A stretch of 64,000 nucleotides of DNA from Desulfovibrio sp. Fe33 (GCF_028532725.1 NZ_JAQKGU010000008.1:62001-126000), one strand, 5' to 3'. Positions 14,917 to 23,680 are shown, numbered from the stretch's first letter. Translations and numbers: made by a program. The notes: generated by a model from the sequence alone, not told the origin.

Positions 14917-17031
14917 ATGGTTACTTCCTCCATACTCGTATTGTTTATTCTGGGACTGAGCGCGGCCGCCGTGCTGGCCGTCGCCTCCCGCGTTCTCCAT
15001 GTGCAGGAGGACCCGCGCATAGCCAGGGTCGAGGGTTGTTTCCCCGGCGCAAACTGCGGCGGTTGCGGATACCCCGGCTGCTCGGCTGCGGCGGCCGCCG
15101 TCGTGAAGGGCGACGCCGCCCCGGAAATCTGCGTGGCGGGCGGCCCGGAAATCGCCCGGAACATCGCCTCCATCATGGGCACCGAGGTCGCCTTCAAGGA
15201 ACCCAAGGTCGCCAACAACATCTGCACGGGCGGCTCCCGCGCCAACCTCCTCTTCGATTACGAAGGCATCAACGACTGCCGGGCCGAGGCGCTGCTCCAC
15301 GGCGGCGAAAAGTCCTGCGGCCTCGGCTGCATCGGCATGGGCTCCTGCGTCAAGGTCTGCAGTTTCGACGCCATCCGCCTCAACAGCCAAGGGCTGCCCG
15401 TCGTGGACTGGCACGCCTGCCGCTCCTGCGGCAAATGCGCCGAAGTCTGCCCCACCGGGGCCATCCGCGTATCCGGCATGACCATGGACCTGCTGCACCT
15501 CAACAAGGTCGACGACTGCCTGGCCCCCTGTATGCAGAAGTGCCCGGCCCAGATCGACGTTCGCAGCTACATCCAGCAGATGAAAAAGGGCGACATGCGC
15601 GGCGCGCTCACCACCATGAAGGAACGCAACCCGCTTCCCCTGGCCGTGGGCCGTCTCTGCCCCGCCCCATGCGAAAACATCTGCCGCCGCAAGATTGCTG
15701 ACCACGGCGTGGCCATCCACACCCTGCACCGCTTCGTCGCGGACTGGGAAATGAACTCCGGCAGCCGCGTCAAACTGAAATGCAACCCCTCCTCGGGCCA
15801 CAAGGTCGCCATCATCGGCGGCGGCGCGGCGGGCCTGACCTGCGCCTATTTCCTGCGCCGCATCGGCCATGATCCGGTCATCTTCGAAAAACGCGAGCGC
15901 GTGGGCGGCATGATGCGCGGAGTCATTCCCGAGTACCGCCTGCCCCACAAGGTGGTGGACTGGGAAGTGCAGACCATCCTGGATCTCGGGGTGGAAGTGC
16001 GAACCGGCATGACCTTCGGCACGGATGTGACCCTCGACACCCTCAGGGAAGAAGGATTCGAAGCCGTATTCATGGCCACCGGAGCCTGGACCGTTCCCCC
16101 GCTGGGCATAGAAAACGACAATGCGCGCGGCGTGATGGACTCGATCACCTTCCTGGACGGCGTGGGCGAAGCCTTCTCCGACCTCAAGGGCAAAAGGGTC
16201 GTGGTTGTCGGCGACACCAACACAGCCATGGATGTCGTCCGAAGCGCCGTTCGCCTCGGCGCGCGCGTGACCTCGCTCATCGGCTGCGCCGAGCGCAAGA
16301 TGGACGCCAACAAGAACGAAGTGCAGCGGGCCATGGAGATCGGAGCGGACCTCATGTTCCTCACCGCCCCCGCCCGCCTGCTGGTCGAAAACGGCGCGGT
16401 CACTGGCGTTGCCTATCACGAACTGGCCTATGCCGATCCTGAAAAATGCGCGGGCAAGCTCTCGCCGGTAAAAGACTCCGAAGGCGCTCTCGAAGCCGAC
16501 CTGGTCATAACGGCCACTGACCGGCTGGCCAACGGCGCGGCCTTCACCGACGAGCACGGCGACCCCCTGTTCGACCTGGACAAGAAGACCGGTGCCATCA
16601 AGACGGACCCCGCCTCCCTGCAAACCAGCATTCCGTACGTCTTTGCGGGCGGCGAGGCCGCCACGGGCCGCAACATCCTGATCCAGGCCGTTGCCGACGC
16701 CCGCCGGGCCGCCCGGGCCATCCACCACTTCATTACCGAGGACGCCATCCCCGAGCCCAAGAACCCGCAGCTTCGCGTCATCCCCGAGTCCATCCTCAAG
16801 AACATGGAAGTGCACTACACCATTCCGCGCATTCAGGTCCCCGTGCTCAGCGTGGCGGACCGGAAGCACACCTTCAAGGAAGAAGTGCAGGGCGGCATCA
16901 CGTACGAGGCGGCCCGCAAGGAGGCCAGCCGCTGCCTGCGCTGCGGCCTGACCTGCTACGACTCCGAGGCCGGAGCCGAATACGCCCAGGACGCCGACGT
17001 GCACCCCTTCAACGAAGCCGACGGAAAGTAG
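14917..17031 (+). CDS. rnfB: RnfB fused to a GltD-like NAD(P)H flavoprotein oxidoreductase
   Basis: At 704 residues this is far longer than a normal RnfB. The N-terminal membrane helix (4-24) is followed by the RnfB cluster motif with Cys 41, 47, 50 and 55 (CFPGANCGGCGYPGC), then two ferredoxin-type sites (CGLGCIGMGSCVKVC, about 134-148; CRSCGKCAEVCP, about 168-179). From about residue 195 a second module begins, like the beta subunit of glutamate synthase: Cys-rich CLAPCMQKCP and CPAPCENICRRK, FAD loop VAIIGGGAAGLTCAY (about 297-311), and NAD(P) loop VVVVGDTNTAMD. A C-terminal CLRCGLTC adds more Cys. So one chain could carry electrons between NAD(P)H, FAD, several clusters and the membrane. 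It suits an operon whose RnfC lacks the NADH loop. It starts 22 bases after rnfA and is followed by apbE. Confidence 0.94.
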   Translation: MVTSSILVLFILGLSAAAVLAVASRVLHVQEDPRIARVEGCFPGANCGGCGYPGCSAAAAAVVKGDAAPEICVAGGPEIARNIASIMGTEVAFKEPKVANNICTGGSRANLLFDYEGINDCRAEALLHGGEKSCGLGCIGMGSCVKVCSFDAIRLNSQGLPVVDWHACRSCGKCAEVCPTGAIRVSGMTMDLLHLNKVDDCLAPCMQKCPAQIDVRSYIQQMKKGDMRGALTTMKERNPLPLAVGRLCPAPCENICRRKIADHGVAIHTLHRFVADWEMNSGSRVKLKCNPSSGHKVAIIGGGAAGLTCAYFLRRIGHDPVIFEKRERVGGMMRGVIPEYRLPHKVVDWEVQTILDLGVEVRTGMTFGTDVTLDTLREEGFEAVFMATGAWTVPPLGIENDNARGVMDSITFLDGVGEAFSDLKGKRVVVVGDTNTAMDVVRSAVRLGARVTSLIGCAERKMDANKNEVQRAMEIGADLMFLTAPARLLVENGAVTGVAYHELAYADPEKCAGKLSPVKDSEGALEADLVITATDRLANGAAFTDEHGDPLFDLDKKTGAIKTDPASLQTSIPYVFAGGEAATGRNILIQAVADARRAARAIHHFITEDAIPEPKNPQLRVIPESILKNMEVHYTIPRIQVPVLSVADRKHTFKEEVQGGITYEAARKEASRCLRCGLTCYDSEAGAEYAQDADVHPFNEADGK

Positions 17032-17034
17032 AAG

Positions 17035-18081
17035 ATGAAAGACAATTCACTCTCCAGACGCACGCTCCTGCGCACCCTCAGCCTGCTGGGGCTGGGCGCG
17101 GCCTGCGCACCCGCCCCGTCCCTGGCCGCGGTTTGCCTGACCGAAACCGGCCCCGATGCCGGCAACCGGCGCATGGTGGTCGAGAACCGCTTCCTCATGG
17201 GAACCTTCGTGGCCATAACCGCGGTGCATGACTCACGCTCCCGGGCTGAGCATGCCATGGGGCTGGCCTTTGAGGAAATCGAACGCCTCAGCGCGATCTT
17301 CGACCGCCACCGGAGCGACACGCCGGTCTCGCATCTCAACGACACCGGCGTATTGCGCGACGCCGACCGCGAGTTGCGCGAGGTGGTGCAAGAGTCCCTG
17401 GCCTACGCCCGGCTCTCCGGCGGGGCCTACGATCCCACGGTGCTGCCCGCGGTCGAGCTGCTCAAGGCCAAGGCCAACCCCACCGGCCGGATGGACCTTT
17501 CCGACGGCGAACTGCGCGAGGCCCTGGCCCTGGTGGACAGCACCGCCGTGCGCGTCTCCGGCAACGATATCCGCCTGACCAGGCGGGGCATGGGCCTCAC
17601 CCTGGACGGCATGAGCAAGGGATACATAGTGGACCGCGCCTCGGAGGTCCTGTCCGCCAACGGCGTGACCGACCACCTCATCAACGCGGGAGGCGACATG
17701 CGGGCCTGCGGCGAGCGCGCTCCGGGCAAGCCCTGGACCGTGGCTATCGAGGACCCCAGGGGCCAGGGCGACTACCCCGCGCTGGTGCATCTCCGGGATG
17801 CGGCCATCGCCACTTCCGGCGGCTACGAAGTCCGCTACGACGCCACAGGCTCCCACCACCACGTGGTCGATCCCCGCACGGCCAAATCCCCCACGCGCAG
17901 TATCAGCGTCTCGGTGATCGCGCCCTCCGTCATGCGGGCCGACGCCCTTTCCACAGCCGGATTCGTCCTGCCGCCCCGCGAGGCGGTACGCATGATCGAC
18001 GCCGTGGAAGGAGCCGAGTGCATGATCGTCGGCAACACGGGAGCCAAAACCCGATCCGCCCGCTGGCGGGCGATCGGCTGA
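17035..18081 (+). CDS. apbE: FAD:protein FMN transferase (ApbE family)
   Basis: Transfers the FMN moiety of FAD to a threonine in RnfG-type proteins, using Mg2+. The protein has 348 residues. The N-terminus SRRTLLRTL with a following hydrophobic stretch and ALA-like cleavage region looks like a Tat signal, so it acts in the periplasm where the RnfG flavin domain lies. Family motifs: MGTFVAITAVH, FDRHRSDTPVSHLN, GGAYDPTVLP, LDGMSKGYIVDRA, NAGGDMRACG, and HHHVVDPRTAKSP. It starts three bases after the rnfB stop, is the last gene of the operon, and is followed by a strong terminator. Confidence 0.95.
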   Translation: MKDNSLSRRTLLRTLSLLGLGAACAPAPSLAAVCLTETGPDAGNRRMVVENRFLMGTFVAITAVHDSRSRAEHAMGLAFEEIERLSAIFDRHRSDTPVSHLNDTGVLRDADRELREVVQESLAYARLSGGAYDPTVLPAVELLKAKANPTGRMDLSDGELREALALVDSTAVRVSGNDIRLTRRGMGLTLDGMSKGYIVDRASEVLSANGVTDHLINAGGDMRACGERAPGKPWTVAIEDPRGQGDYPALVHLRDAAIATSGGYEVRYDATGSHHHVVDPRTAKSPTRSISVSVIAPSVMRADALSTAGFVLPPREAVRMIDAVEGAECMIVGNTGAKTRSARWRAIG

Positions 18082-18147
18082 ACCGAATCAAATCAAGAGC
18101 ACCATACCCCAGCCATGAGGGGCGACACCTCCTCCCCTCACCCCATC

Positions 18148-18185
18148 GCGCCCCCGGTTTCCACAGACCGGGGGCGCACCCTTTT
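18148..18185 (+). terminator. Terminator of the rnf-apbE operon
   Basis: An 11-bp perfect stem, GCGCCCCCGGT (18148-18158) with ACCGGGGGCGC (18167-18177), loop TTCCACAG, followed by ACCCTTTT. Confidence 0.8.
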
Positions 18186-18237
18186 CCGGGCCCGGCCACT
18201 GCGCGGCAAAACCGCAGTCCCCATGGGAAATACCCAT

Positions 18238-18273
18238 AAAAAAAGGACTTATGCGAAAAGCATAAGTCCTTTT
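18238..18273 (-). terminator. Terminator of tRNA-Arg (minus strand)
   Basis: A perfect 14-bp inverted repeat AAAAGGACTTATGC (18241-18254) / GCATAAGTCCTTTT (18260-18273). Read on the minus strand it ends in a run of seven U, just past the tRNA 3' end. It could work weakly in the other direction too. Confidence 0.85.
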
Positions 18274-18280
18274 GATTGCA

Positions 18281-18357
18281 TGGTGACCCCGGCAGGAATC
18301 GAACCTGCGACACCGAGATTAGGAATCTCGTGCTCTATCCTACTGAGCTACGGGGCC
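18281..18357 (-). tRNA. tRNA-Arg (anticodon CCT)
   Basis: On the minus strand: acceptor GGCCCCG with CGGGGTC, D arm GCTC/GAGC, anticodon stem CGAGA/TCTCG with loop TTCCTAA (anticodon CCT, reads AGG), T arm GCAGG/CCTGC with loop TTCGATT, and encoded CCA. All stems pair with one G-U in the acceptor. Confidence 0.97.
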
Positions 18358-18383
18358 ACGTCCCGGCGTGTGCCGGGGAATCG

Positions 18384-18412
18384 TTCCTAGCCGACGACGA
18401 TTGAAAAGGCAA
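18384..18412 (-). promoter_or_regulatory. Possible sigma-70 promoter of tRNA-Arg
   Basis: On the minus strand TTGCCT (18407-18412) and TAGGAA (18384-18389) are separated by 17 bases and sit about 26 bases before the tRNA 5' end. A CCCGGC-GTGT-GCCGGG hairpin lies between promoter and gene. Confidence 0.4.
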
Positions 18413-18434
18413 GCCTTTCGTTATGCCGGGCGGC

Positions 18435-18893
18435 TTAATGCGTGTGCTCGGGATAATACATCTCCAGCGCCTGCACGGCCGCTCCGAGTTGCTCGACCAC
18501 ATTGAGATCGGCGGTCTGCTTGGCCTTCATGGCCAGCAGGACGACCGCGTGGTGCTTCGCGAGCCGCTCGGCGTAGTCCTCCTGCGACGGCTTGACCCGC
18601 TGGGTCAGGAAGTAGTCCGAGATGGTGGCGATGATCTTCTGGGCGTGCATCTCCTTGTTGTTCACCCAGCGGACGAACTGCTGCCGGGACTGGAGATCGG
18701 TCTTGTCTGCCAGGGCCATCATCTCGGTCACGGATTTCTTGACGGTCTCCACATCCTCAAGCATGGACATGACCCGGGCGTGGTCGTCGTAGATGCCGCA
18801 CGGAATCTGGCAATGGGCCGATGCCGGGCGGGGCGTGACCAGCACGGCCAAGGCGAAAAGCATCAGGAAAACGGTTTTTTTGCCTATGCGCAT
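18435..18893 (-). CDS. sodN: Nickel superoxide dismutase with a Sec signal peptide
   Basis: Disproportionates superoxide to oxygen and hydrogen peroxide at a mononuclear Ni site. The nickel hook HCxxPCxxY is intact: His27-Cys28 ... Cys32 ... Tyr35 (HCQIPCGIY). In known NiSOD the Ni is bound by the free amino group and side chain of the first mature residue (His1), plus Cys2 and Cys6. Here a 26-residue Sec signal ending in PASA precedes His27 directly, so signal peptidase I would itself create the His1 terminus, giving a 126-residue periplasmic or secreted enzyme. The rest is a four-helix bundle (VKKSVTEMMALADK, RQQFVRWVNNKEMHAQKII). AAGGAGG lies before the ATG. No sodX-type propeptide protease gene is seen nearby. 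Confidence 0.92.
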   Translation of the reverse strand: MRIGKKTVFLMLFALAVLVTPRPASAHCQIPCGIYDDHARVMSMLEDVETVKKSVTEMMALADKTDLQSRQQFVRWVNNKEMHAQKIIATISDYFLTQRVKPSQEDYAERLAKHHAVVLLAMKAKQTADLNVVEQLGAAVQALEMYYPEHTH

Positions 18894-19119
18894 ACAGGGC
18901 CTCCTTGAACGGTTTTGACGGTTTTTTCACGGTTATATTCCTTATACACGGCCTGACGAAATTTTGAAACCTCCCCGGGAGGAATTGCCGCCTTCCACGT
19001 CCTCGCAAATGCGTGTGCAAATGCAGGCACACTATTTACAACAGAAAAAAAAGGGCTATATAGCTATGAAGGCGGTACAGGCCGCCATCCTGTTTTCCGC
19101 ATCCTTGCATGGAGGCAAA

Positions 19120-20538
19120 ATGAATCGTAAGGCTTATTTTCTCACTCTCGTCCTGACCCTTGCGCTGGCCGTGCCGATGGCCGCTCAGGCGCGCGACCTG
19201 CCCGTGTTCACGGAGCTGGCCGCCAAAGCGGGCAAGGCCGTGGTTTTCATATCCACGGAAAAAACCGCCCGGGGCGGCTCCATGGAGCAGTTCCGGCAGC
19301 AGCTTCCCGAAGGACACCCGTTCTACGAGTTCTTCAGGCGCTTCGACCAGTTCTTCGGCCCGCAGCAGGGACAGCAGCCGCGCAAGATGCTCGGTCAGGG
19401 GTCCGGCTTCGTCATCTCTCCTGACGGCCTCATCGTCACCAACAACCACGTCATCAACGGCGCGGACAAGGTGACCGTGCGCTTCCAGGACGACAAGAAG
19501 GAATATCCGGCCGATGTCGTCGGAGCCGACCAGGAAACCGACCTGGCCGTCATCCGCATCAAGGCCGACCATCCCCTGCAAACCCTGAAATTCGGCGATT
19601 CCGACGACATCCGGGTGGGCGAATGGGTGCTGGCCATCGGCAACCCCTTCGGCCTGGACAACACCGTCACCGCCGGCATCATCTCGGCCAAGCACCGGAT
19701 CATCGGCGCAGGGCCCTTTGACAACTTCCTGCAAACCGACGCATCCATCAATCCCGGCAACTCCGGCGGCCCGCTCCTGAACATGGACGGAGAGGTCATC
19801 GGCATCAACACCGCCATCAACGCGGCCGCCGAGAACATCGGCTTCGCCATCCCGTCCACTCAGGCCGCCAAGGTCATCGACCTTCTCAAGGAGGGCAAGT
19901 CCCCGCAGCGCGGCTGGCTCGGCGTGACCATCCAGCAGGTCAGCGAGACCCAGGCCAAGGCGCTCGGCCTGCCCGAACCCATGGGCGCGCTGATCGCCAA
20001 CGTGGGCAAGGGCGCTCCGGCCGACAAGGGCGGCGTCAGACAAGGCGATGTGATCCTTGAGGTCAACGGCCAGAAGATCGAGGACAACAACGCGCTCCTC
20101 AAGAAGATCGCGGGGCTCGCTCCCGGCGACAAGGCCCGTCTCGTCCTGTGGCGCAACGGCGAAAAGGTGACCAGGACGGTCGTACTCGGCCAACGCAACG
20201 AAAAGGCCATGGCCGCCATGTCCCCGGACCGCCAGGAACAGGGCGAAGCCGCCACAGTGCTGGGCTTGGCCCTGAAGCCGATCAACGACCAGGAGGCCCA
20301 GGCCCTCGGACTGGACAAGGCCCAGGGCCTGCTCGTGGTCAATGTCGATCCCGAGTCCGCCGCAGGACAGGAAGGAATCCGTCAGGGTGACGTCGTCCTC
20401 CAGGCCAACCAGCAGGACGTGAACTCCGTGGCCGACCTTGAGACCGTCATCAAGAGCGCGGAACAGCGCGGCGCGATCATGCTCCTGGTCAAGCGACAGG
20501 GACGAAGCAGCTTCGTGGCCCTGCCCCTGGACAAGTAA
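19120..20538 (+). CDS. Periplasmic serine endoprotease, DegP/HtrA family
   Basis: Degrades or refolds damaged envelope proteins. At 472 residues it has the DegP/DegQ layout: Sec signal (1-25, cleavage near AAQA), trypsin-like domain with catalytic His110 (VTNNHVI), Asp141 (TDLAVI) and Ser215 (NPGNSGGP), then two PDZ domains (about 265-355 and 380-465). A long LA-type loop (about 50-90, rich in Q, F and R) is present. ATG 19120 has GGAGG five bases upstream (19111-19115); in-frame upstream starts from 18964 would destroy the signal peptide. It lies divergent from the NiSOD gene, so both may respond to envelope stress. A terminator follows. Confidence 0.95.
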   Translation: MNRKAYFLTLVLTLALAVPMAAQARDLPVFTELAAKAGKAVVFISTEKTARGGSMEQFRQQLPEGHPFYEFFRRFDQFFGPQQGQQPRKMLGQGSGFVISPDGLIVTNNHVINGADKVTVRFQDDKKEYPADVVGADQETDLAVIRIKADHPLQTLKFGDSDDIRVGEWVLAIGNPFGLDNTVTAGIISAKHRIIGAGPFDNFLQTDASINPGNSGGPLLNMDGEVIGINTAINAAAENIGFAIPSTQAAKVIDLLKEGKSPQRGWLGVTIQQVSETQAKALGLPEPMGALIANVGKGAPADKGGVRQGDVILEVNGQKIEDNNALLKKIAGLAPGDKARLVLWRNGEKVTRTVVLGQRNEKAMAAMSPDRQEQGEAATVLGLALKPINDQEAQALGLDKAQGLLVVNVDPESAAGQEGIRQGDVVLQANQQDVNSVADLETVIKSAEQRGAIMLLVKRQGRSSFVALPLDK

Positions 20539-20547
20539 TCCATCAAC

Positions 20548-20580
20548 GGGGGGCTCCGCAGGGAGTCCCCCTTTCCTTTT
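20548..20580 (+). terminator. Terminator after the HtrA gene
   Basis: GGGGGGCTCC (20548-20557) pairs with GGAGTCCCCC (20562-20571), one G-U pair, loop GCAG, then TTTCCTTTTT. Confidence 0.8.
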
Positions 20581-20594
20581 TCACACATCCCCAC

Positions 20595-21461
20595 ATGCAA
20601 GCAGCCACCCTCTCCGCCCCGGCAAAGATCAACCTGCACCTCGAAATCCTCGGCCTCAGGGACGACGGATACCATGAGTTGCGCACCCTCTTCTATCCCG
20701 TGCCCGCGCTGAGCGACACCATCGAGGTCGTTCCCGGCCCCGACGGGGACTTCTACATTCGCTGTCCCGAACGCCCGGAGCTGGAAACCACCTCCAACCT
20801 CCTTTACAAGGCGTGGAAACTGTTTGCCGAAGCCACGGGATTCCAGCCCGGCATCTTCGTCACCCTGACCAAACGCATCCCCATGGGCGGCGGGCTCGGC
20901 GGCGGCAGTTCCGACGCTGCGGCCCTGCTCCGATGGCTCAACGCCGAGGCGGGGGAAAAGGGGCTGGATATGGAGGCCATGATCGAACTGGCCGCGCGGC
21001 TCGGCGCGGACGTGCCCTTCTTCCTTTTGGACGGCCCGGCCTGGGCGGAAGGCATCGGCGAAAAGCTCACTCCCGCCGATCTGGACCTGTCCGGAGCGAC
21101 GATCATCCTAGCCTGCCCGGACATCCACGTGAACACGGCCTGGGCCTTCCGGGCATGGGATGAAAAATACGCCGCGGTCAATCCCCATGAATCCTTGACA
21201 TCCGCAAGACGTGATACTAAGAATCCATCTCCCGTTTCGCCCCGGGAAATGGCGAACGACTTCGAGTCGGTCGTCTTCGAGGAGCATCCATCCCTCAGGG
21301 ATATAAAAGAAACGCTCCTCCTCCACGGGGCCGAGCACGCCGCCATGAGCGGGTCTGGAGCGTCCCTGTTCGGCATTTATCGCGACAGGGATTCCGCCGC
21401 GTCCGCAGCACGGGCTCTCGAAAAAATGGGAATTGATTTTTTCCGGGCGGACTGTCTCTAG
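20595..21461 (+). CDS. ispE: 4-diphosphocytidyl-2-C-methyl-D-erythritol kinase
   Basis: Phosphorylates the 2-hydroxyl of CDP-methylerythritol in the non-mevalonate isoprenoid pathway. It is a GHMP kinase of 288 residues, the usual length. The N-terminal APAKINLHLEILGLRDDGYHEL is diagnostic, the ATP loop is PMGGGLGGGSSDAA (about 92-105), and GSGASLFGIY is the C-terminal GHMP motif. In this lineage ispE commonly precedes tRNA-Gln and prs, as here. Between the terminator of the protease gene and its ATG there are only 14 bases, so its promoter may lie within or before the protease gene. Confidence 0.95.
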   Translation: MQAATLSAPAKINLHLEILGLRDDGYHELRTLFYPVPALSDTIEVVPGPDGDFYIRCPERPELETTSNLLYKAWKLFAEATGFQPGIFVTLTKRIPMGGGLGGGSSDAAALLRWLNAEAGEKGLDMEAMIELAARLGADVPFFLLDGPAWAEGIGEKLTPADLDLSGATIILACPDIHVNTAWAFRAWDEKYAAVNPHESLTSARRDTKNPSPVSPREMANDFESVVFEEHPSLRDIKETLLLHGAEHAAMSGSGASLFGIYRDRDSAASAARALEKMGIDFFRADCL

Positions 21462-21783
21462 GGCAGAAAGCCGGACAAGGCCGGGACCAAAACGACGTCG
21501 CCGCCCCATGCGATCCGCTGAGGGGCACACTATCCGAAAGCGACAGCCCCACCGGGGCCGAGCGTCGAAATGGTCGAAACGAATGCGAATGGCCGCCGAT
21601 GGACACGTCCGAAGCCGACGACCGATCCCCGCGATGCGGGCGGACGAGACGGCGCTTCCGAAGAGGAGCAGGGGCGGAATGTGTCCGGGCAAGGCCAGGC
21701 ATCCGAACCAGGCGCGCGAAATGGCGCGCAGGCCCATTCCCGTATCGCAACGCGGCTGTCGGTCGCATGGGAACAATTTTCGT
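21462..21783. other. Gene-free stretch between ispE and tRNA-Gln
   Basis: Overlapping ORFs in both directions here lack any family likeness and ribosome sites. The only readable signal is an AT-richer patch just before the tRNA (about 21770-21783), likely its promoter. Nothing else is seen. Confidence 0.5.
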
Positions 21784-21858
21784 TGGGGCGTCGTCAAGCG
21801 GTAAGACATCAGGTTTTGGTCCTGACATTCGGGGGTTCGAATCCTCCCGCCCCAGCCA
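21784..21858 (+). tRNA. tRNA-Gln (anticodon TTG)
   Basis: Acceptor TGGGGCG/CGCCCCA, D arm with AAGCGGTAAG loop, anticodon loop TTTTGGT (anticodon TTG), T arm CGGGG/CCTCC-type with TTCGAAT loop, and encoded GCCA. The U1-A72 opening pair is the known hallmark of bacterial tRNA-Gln. Confidence 0.95.
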
Positions 21859-21889
21859 GTATTTAAACTCGATTGCATAGAGGATAGTC

Positions 21890-22828
21890 ATGCATGGCGA
21901 ACTGAAGATCATCAGCGGGTCCGCAAGTCCGAAACTGGCCGAAGCCATTTGCGAGCATCTCGGCACCAAGGCGTCGCCGGTTCTGCGCGAGCGTTTCTCC
22001 GACGGCGAAATCCGCATTGAGATCGGAGAGAACGTCCGTGGCGACGATGTCTTTGTCGTCCAGCCCACCTGCTCCCCGGTAAATTTCCACCTCATGGAGC
22101 TGTGCCTGATGCTCGACGCGCTCAAGCGCGCCAGCGCGTCCCGCGTGACCGCCGTTGTCCCCTACTTCGGCTACGCGCGCCAGGACCGCAAGGTCGTGCC
22201 CCGCGCTCCCATTTCCGCCAAGCTGGTGGCCGACCTGCTGTCCACCGCCGGTATGCAGCGGCTGGTGACCATCGACCTGCACGCCGGGCAGATCCAGGGA
22301 TTCTTCAACTGCCCCGTGGACAACCTTTTCGCCGCGCCCGTGCTCATCGAGCAACTGCGCGACAGGGACGACGACTTCGTCATCATCTCCCCCGACGCGG
22401 GCGGCGTTGAGCGCGCCCGTTCGTACGCCAAGCGCCTCGGCGCGACCCTGGCCATCGTGGACAAGCGCCGCGACGCTCCCAACCAGGCCAAGGCCATGCA
22501 CATCATCGGCGACGTCAAGGACAAGGTGGCCGTGGTCATCGACGACATGATCGACACTGCGGGCACCATGTGCGCCGCGGCCAACGTCATCATGGAAAAC
22601 GGAGCCAAGGACGTCCTGGCCTGCGCAACCCACCCCGTGCTGTCCGGCCCCGCCTGCCAGCGCCTGGAGGAATCCGCCTTCTCCGAGGTGGTCGTCACCG
22701 ACACCATCCCGCTCGGCGGCAAGCAGGACCAGTGCAGCAAGATCAAGACCCGCTCCGTGGCCTCCCTGCTGGCTAAAGCCATCAACAACGTGCACACGGA
22801 ATCGTCCGTGTCCGTACTGTTCGTATAA
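21890..22828 (+). CDS. prs: Ribose-phosphate pyrophosphokinase
   Basis: Makes PRPP from ribose 5-phosphate and ATP for nucleotide, His and Trp synthesis. The 312-residue length is standard. Motifs: [10 protein letters not shown], the flexible loop [29 protein letters not shown], the catalytic [11 protein letters not shown], and the PRPP-binding signature [15 protein letters not shown]. It starts 32 bases after tRNA-Gln with AGAGGA upstream and may be read from the same promoter. Confidence 0.97.
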   Translation: MHGELKIISGSASPKLAEAICEHLGTKASPVLRERFSDGEIRIEIGENVRGDDVFVVQPTCSPVNFHLMELCLMLDALKRASASRVTAVVPYFGYARQDRKVVPRAPISAKLVADLLSTAGMQRLVTIDLHAGQIQGFFNCPVDNLFAAPVLIEQLRDRDDDFVIISPDAGGVERARSYAKRLGATLAIVDKRRDAPNQAKAMHIIGDVKDKVAVVIDDMIDTAGTMCAAANVIMENGAKDVLACATHPVLSGPACQRLEESAFSEVVVTDTIPLGGKQDQCSKIKTRSVASLLAKAINNVHTESSVSVLFV

Positions 22829-22873
22829 GGTATTCCAAGGCCCTCCGGCCGCAACCATTTAAAGCGCGAGCGT

Positions 22874-22890
22874 CCGTCCATAGTGGACGG
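22874..22890 (+). promoter_or_regulatory. Hairpin in the rplY leader
   Basis: CCGTCCA-TAG-TGGACGG, a perfect 7-bp stem without U tail, 27 bases before the rplY start. It may be a translational control site or mRNA stabiliser. Confidence 0.35.
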
Positions 22891-22916
22891 CCAGGGCGTA
22901 AAAAGGAGAAACTCTT

Positions 22917-23543
22917 ATGGCAGAACTGCTGAAACTCAACGTCCAGGAACGGACTGAGCTGGGCAAGGGCCCCAACCGCCGCCTCCGTGCCTCCGGCATG
23001 GTTCCGGGCATCTACTACGACGCCAAGGGCGCCAACATCCCGGTCAAGGTCCTGATGGTTCCCCTGCAGAAGGCCTACGCGGCCGTGGGCAACTCCCAGG
23101 TCTTCGAACTGGCCCTGGAACGCAACGGCAAGATCGAATCCATGCCCGCCATGATGTGGCGGCTCCGCAACGAACCCGTGAAGGGCGTTCCCGAGCATGT
23201 CGACTTCTTCGGCGTTGACCTGAGCAAGGAAATCAAGGTTGCCGTTCCCTTCGAAATCACCGGCGAATCCAAGGGCGTCAAGCTCGGCGCAATGCTGGTG
23301 CAGTACCGCGAACACATCGAAGTGGTCTGCAAGCCCATGGACATCCCCGAGTCCATCGTCATCGACATCACCGAGATGGAGATCATGGATCACGTCCACA
23401 TTGAAGACGTAGCCTTCCCCGAAGGCGTCACCCCGATCTTCGAAGAGAACTTCGCCGTTCTCGCCGTCCTCCCCATGCATGAGGAAGAAGAGAGCGAAGA
23501 GGGCGCAGAAGGCGCCGAAGCCGCCGAAGGAACCGAGGCTTAA
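22917..23543 (+). CDS. rplY: 50S ribosomal protein L25 (bL25, general stress protein Ctc type)
   Basis: Binds 5S rRNA in the large subunit. This is the long two-domain Ctc/TL5 form, 208 residues: an N-terminal 5S-binding domain (ERTELGKGPNRRLRASGMVPGIYY) and a C-terminal beta domain (from about 95), ending in an acidic tail rich in E, G and A. AAGGAGAA precedes the ATG. Placed between prs and pth, an order seen widely in bacteria. Confidence 0.96.
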   Translation: MAELLKLNVQERTELGKGPNRRLRASGMVPGIYYDAKGANIPVKVLMVPLQKAYAAVGNSQVFELALERNGKIESMPAMMWRLRNEPVKGVPEHVDFFGVDLSKEIKVAVPFEITGESKGVKLGAMLVQYREHIEVVCKPMDIPESIVIDITEMEIMDHVHIEDVAFPEGVTPIFEENFAVLAVLPMHEEEESEEGAEGAEAAEGTEA

Positions 23544-23570
23544 TCGCCCGGCTCCGACCAAGACACTACC

Positions 23571-23608
23571 TCCCGGAGCGCGCGCGATCGTGCTCCGGGA
23601 TTTTTTTT
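23571..23608 (+). terminator. Terminator after rplY
   Basis: TCCCGGAGC (23571-23579) pairs perfectly with GCTCCGGGA (23592-23600), followed by eight T. Confidence 0.9.
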
Positions 23609-23680
23609 GCTTCCGGTCGAATAGACTGATATACTGCGTTCCGCAGCGCGAGATCGCCGCACGGACAACGGACCCTACTC

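Noticed and set aside
18984-19119. Upstream in-frame starts of the HtrA gene
   Set aside because: They would bury the signal peptide; GGAGG and ATG 19120 fit exactly.
21108-21878. 256-residue minus-strand ORF over the ispE end and tRNA-Gln
   Set aside because: It overlaps a certain tRNA and ispE and has the composition of an antisense shadow.
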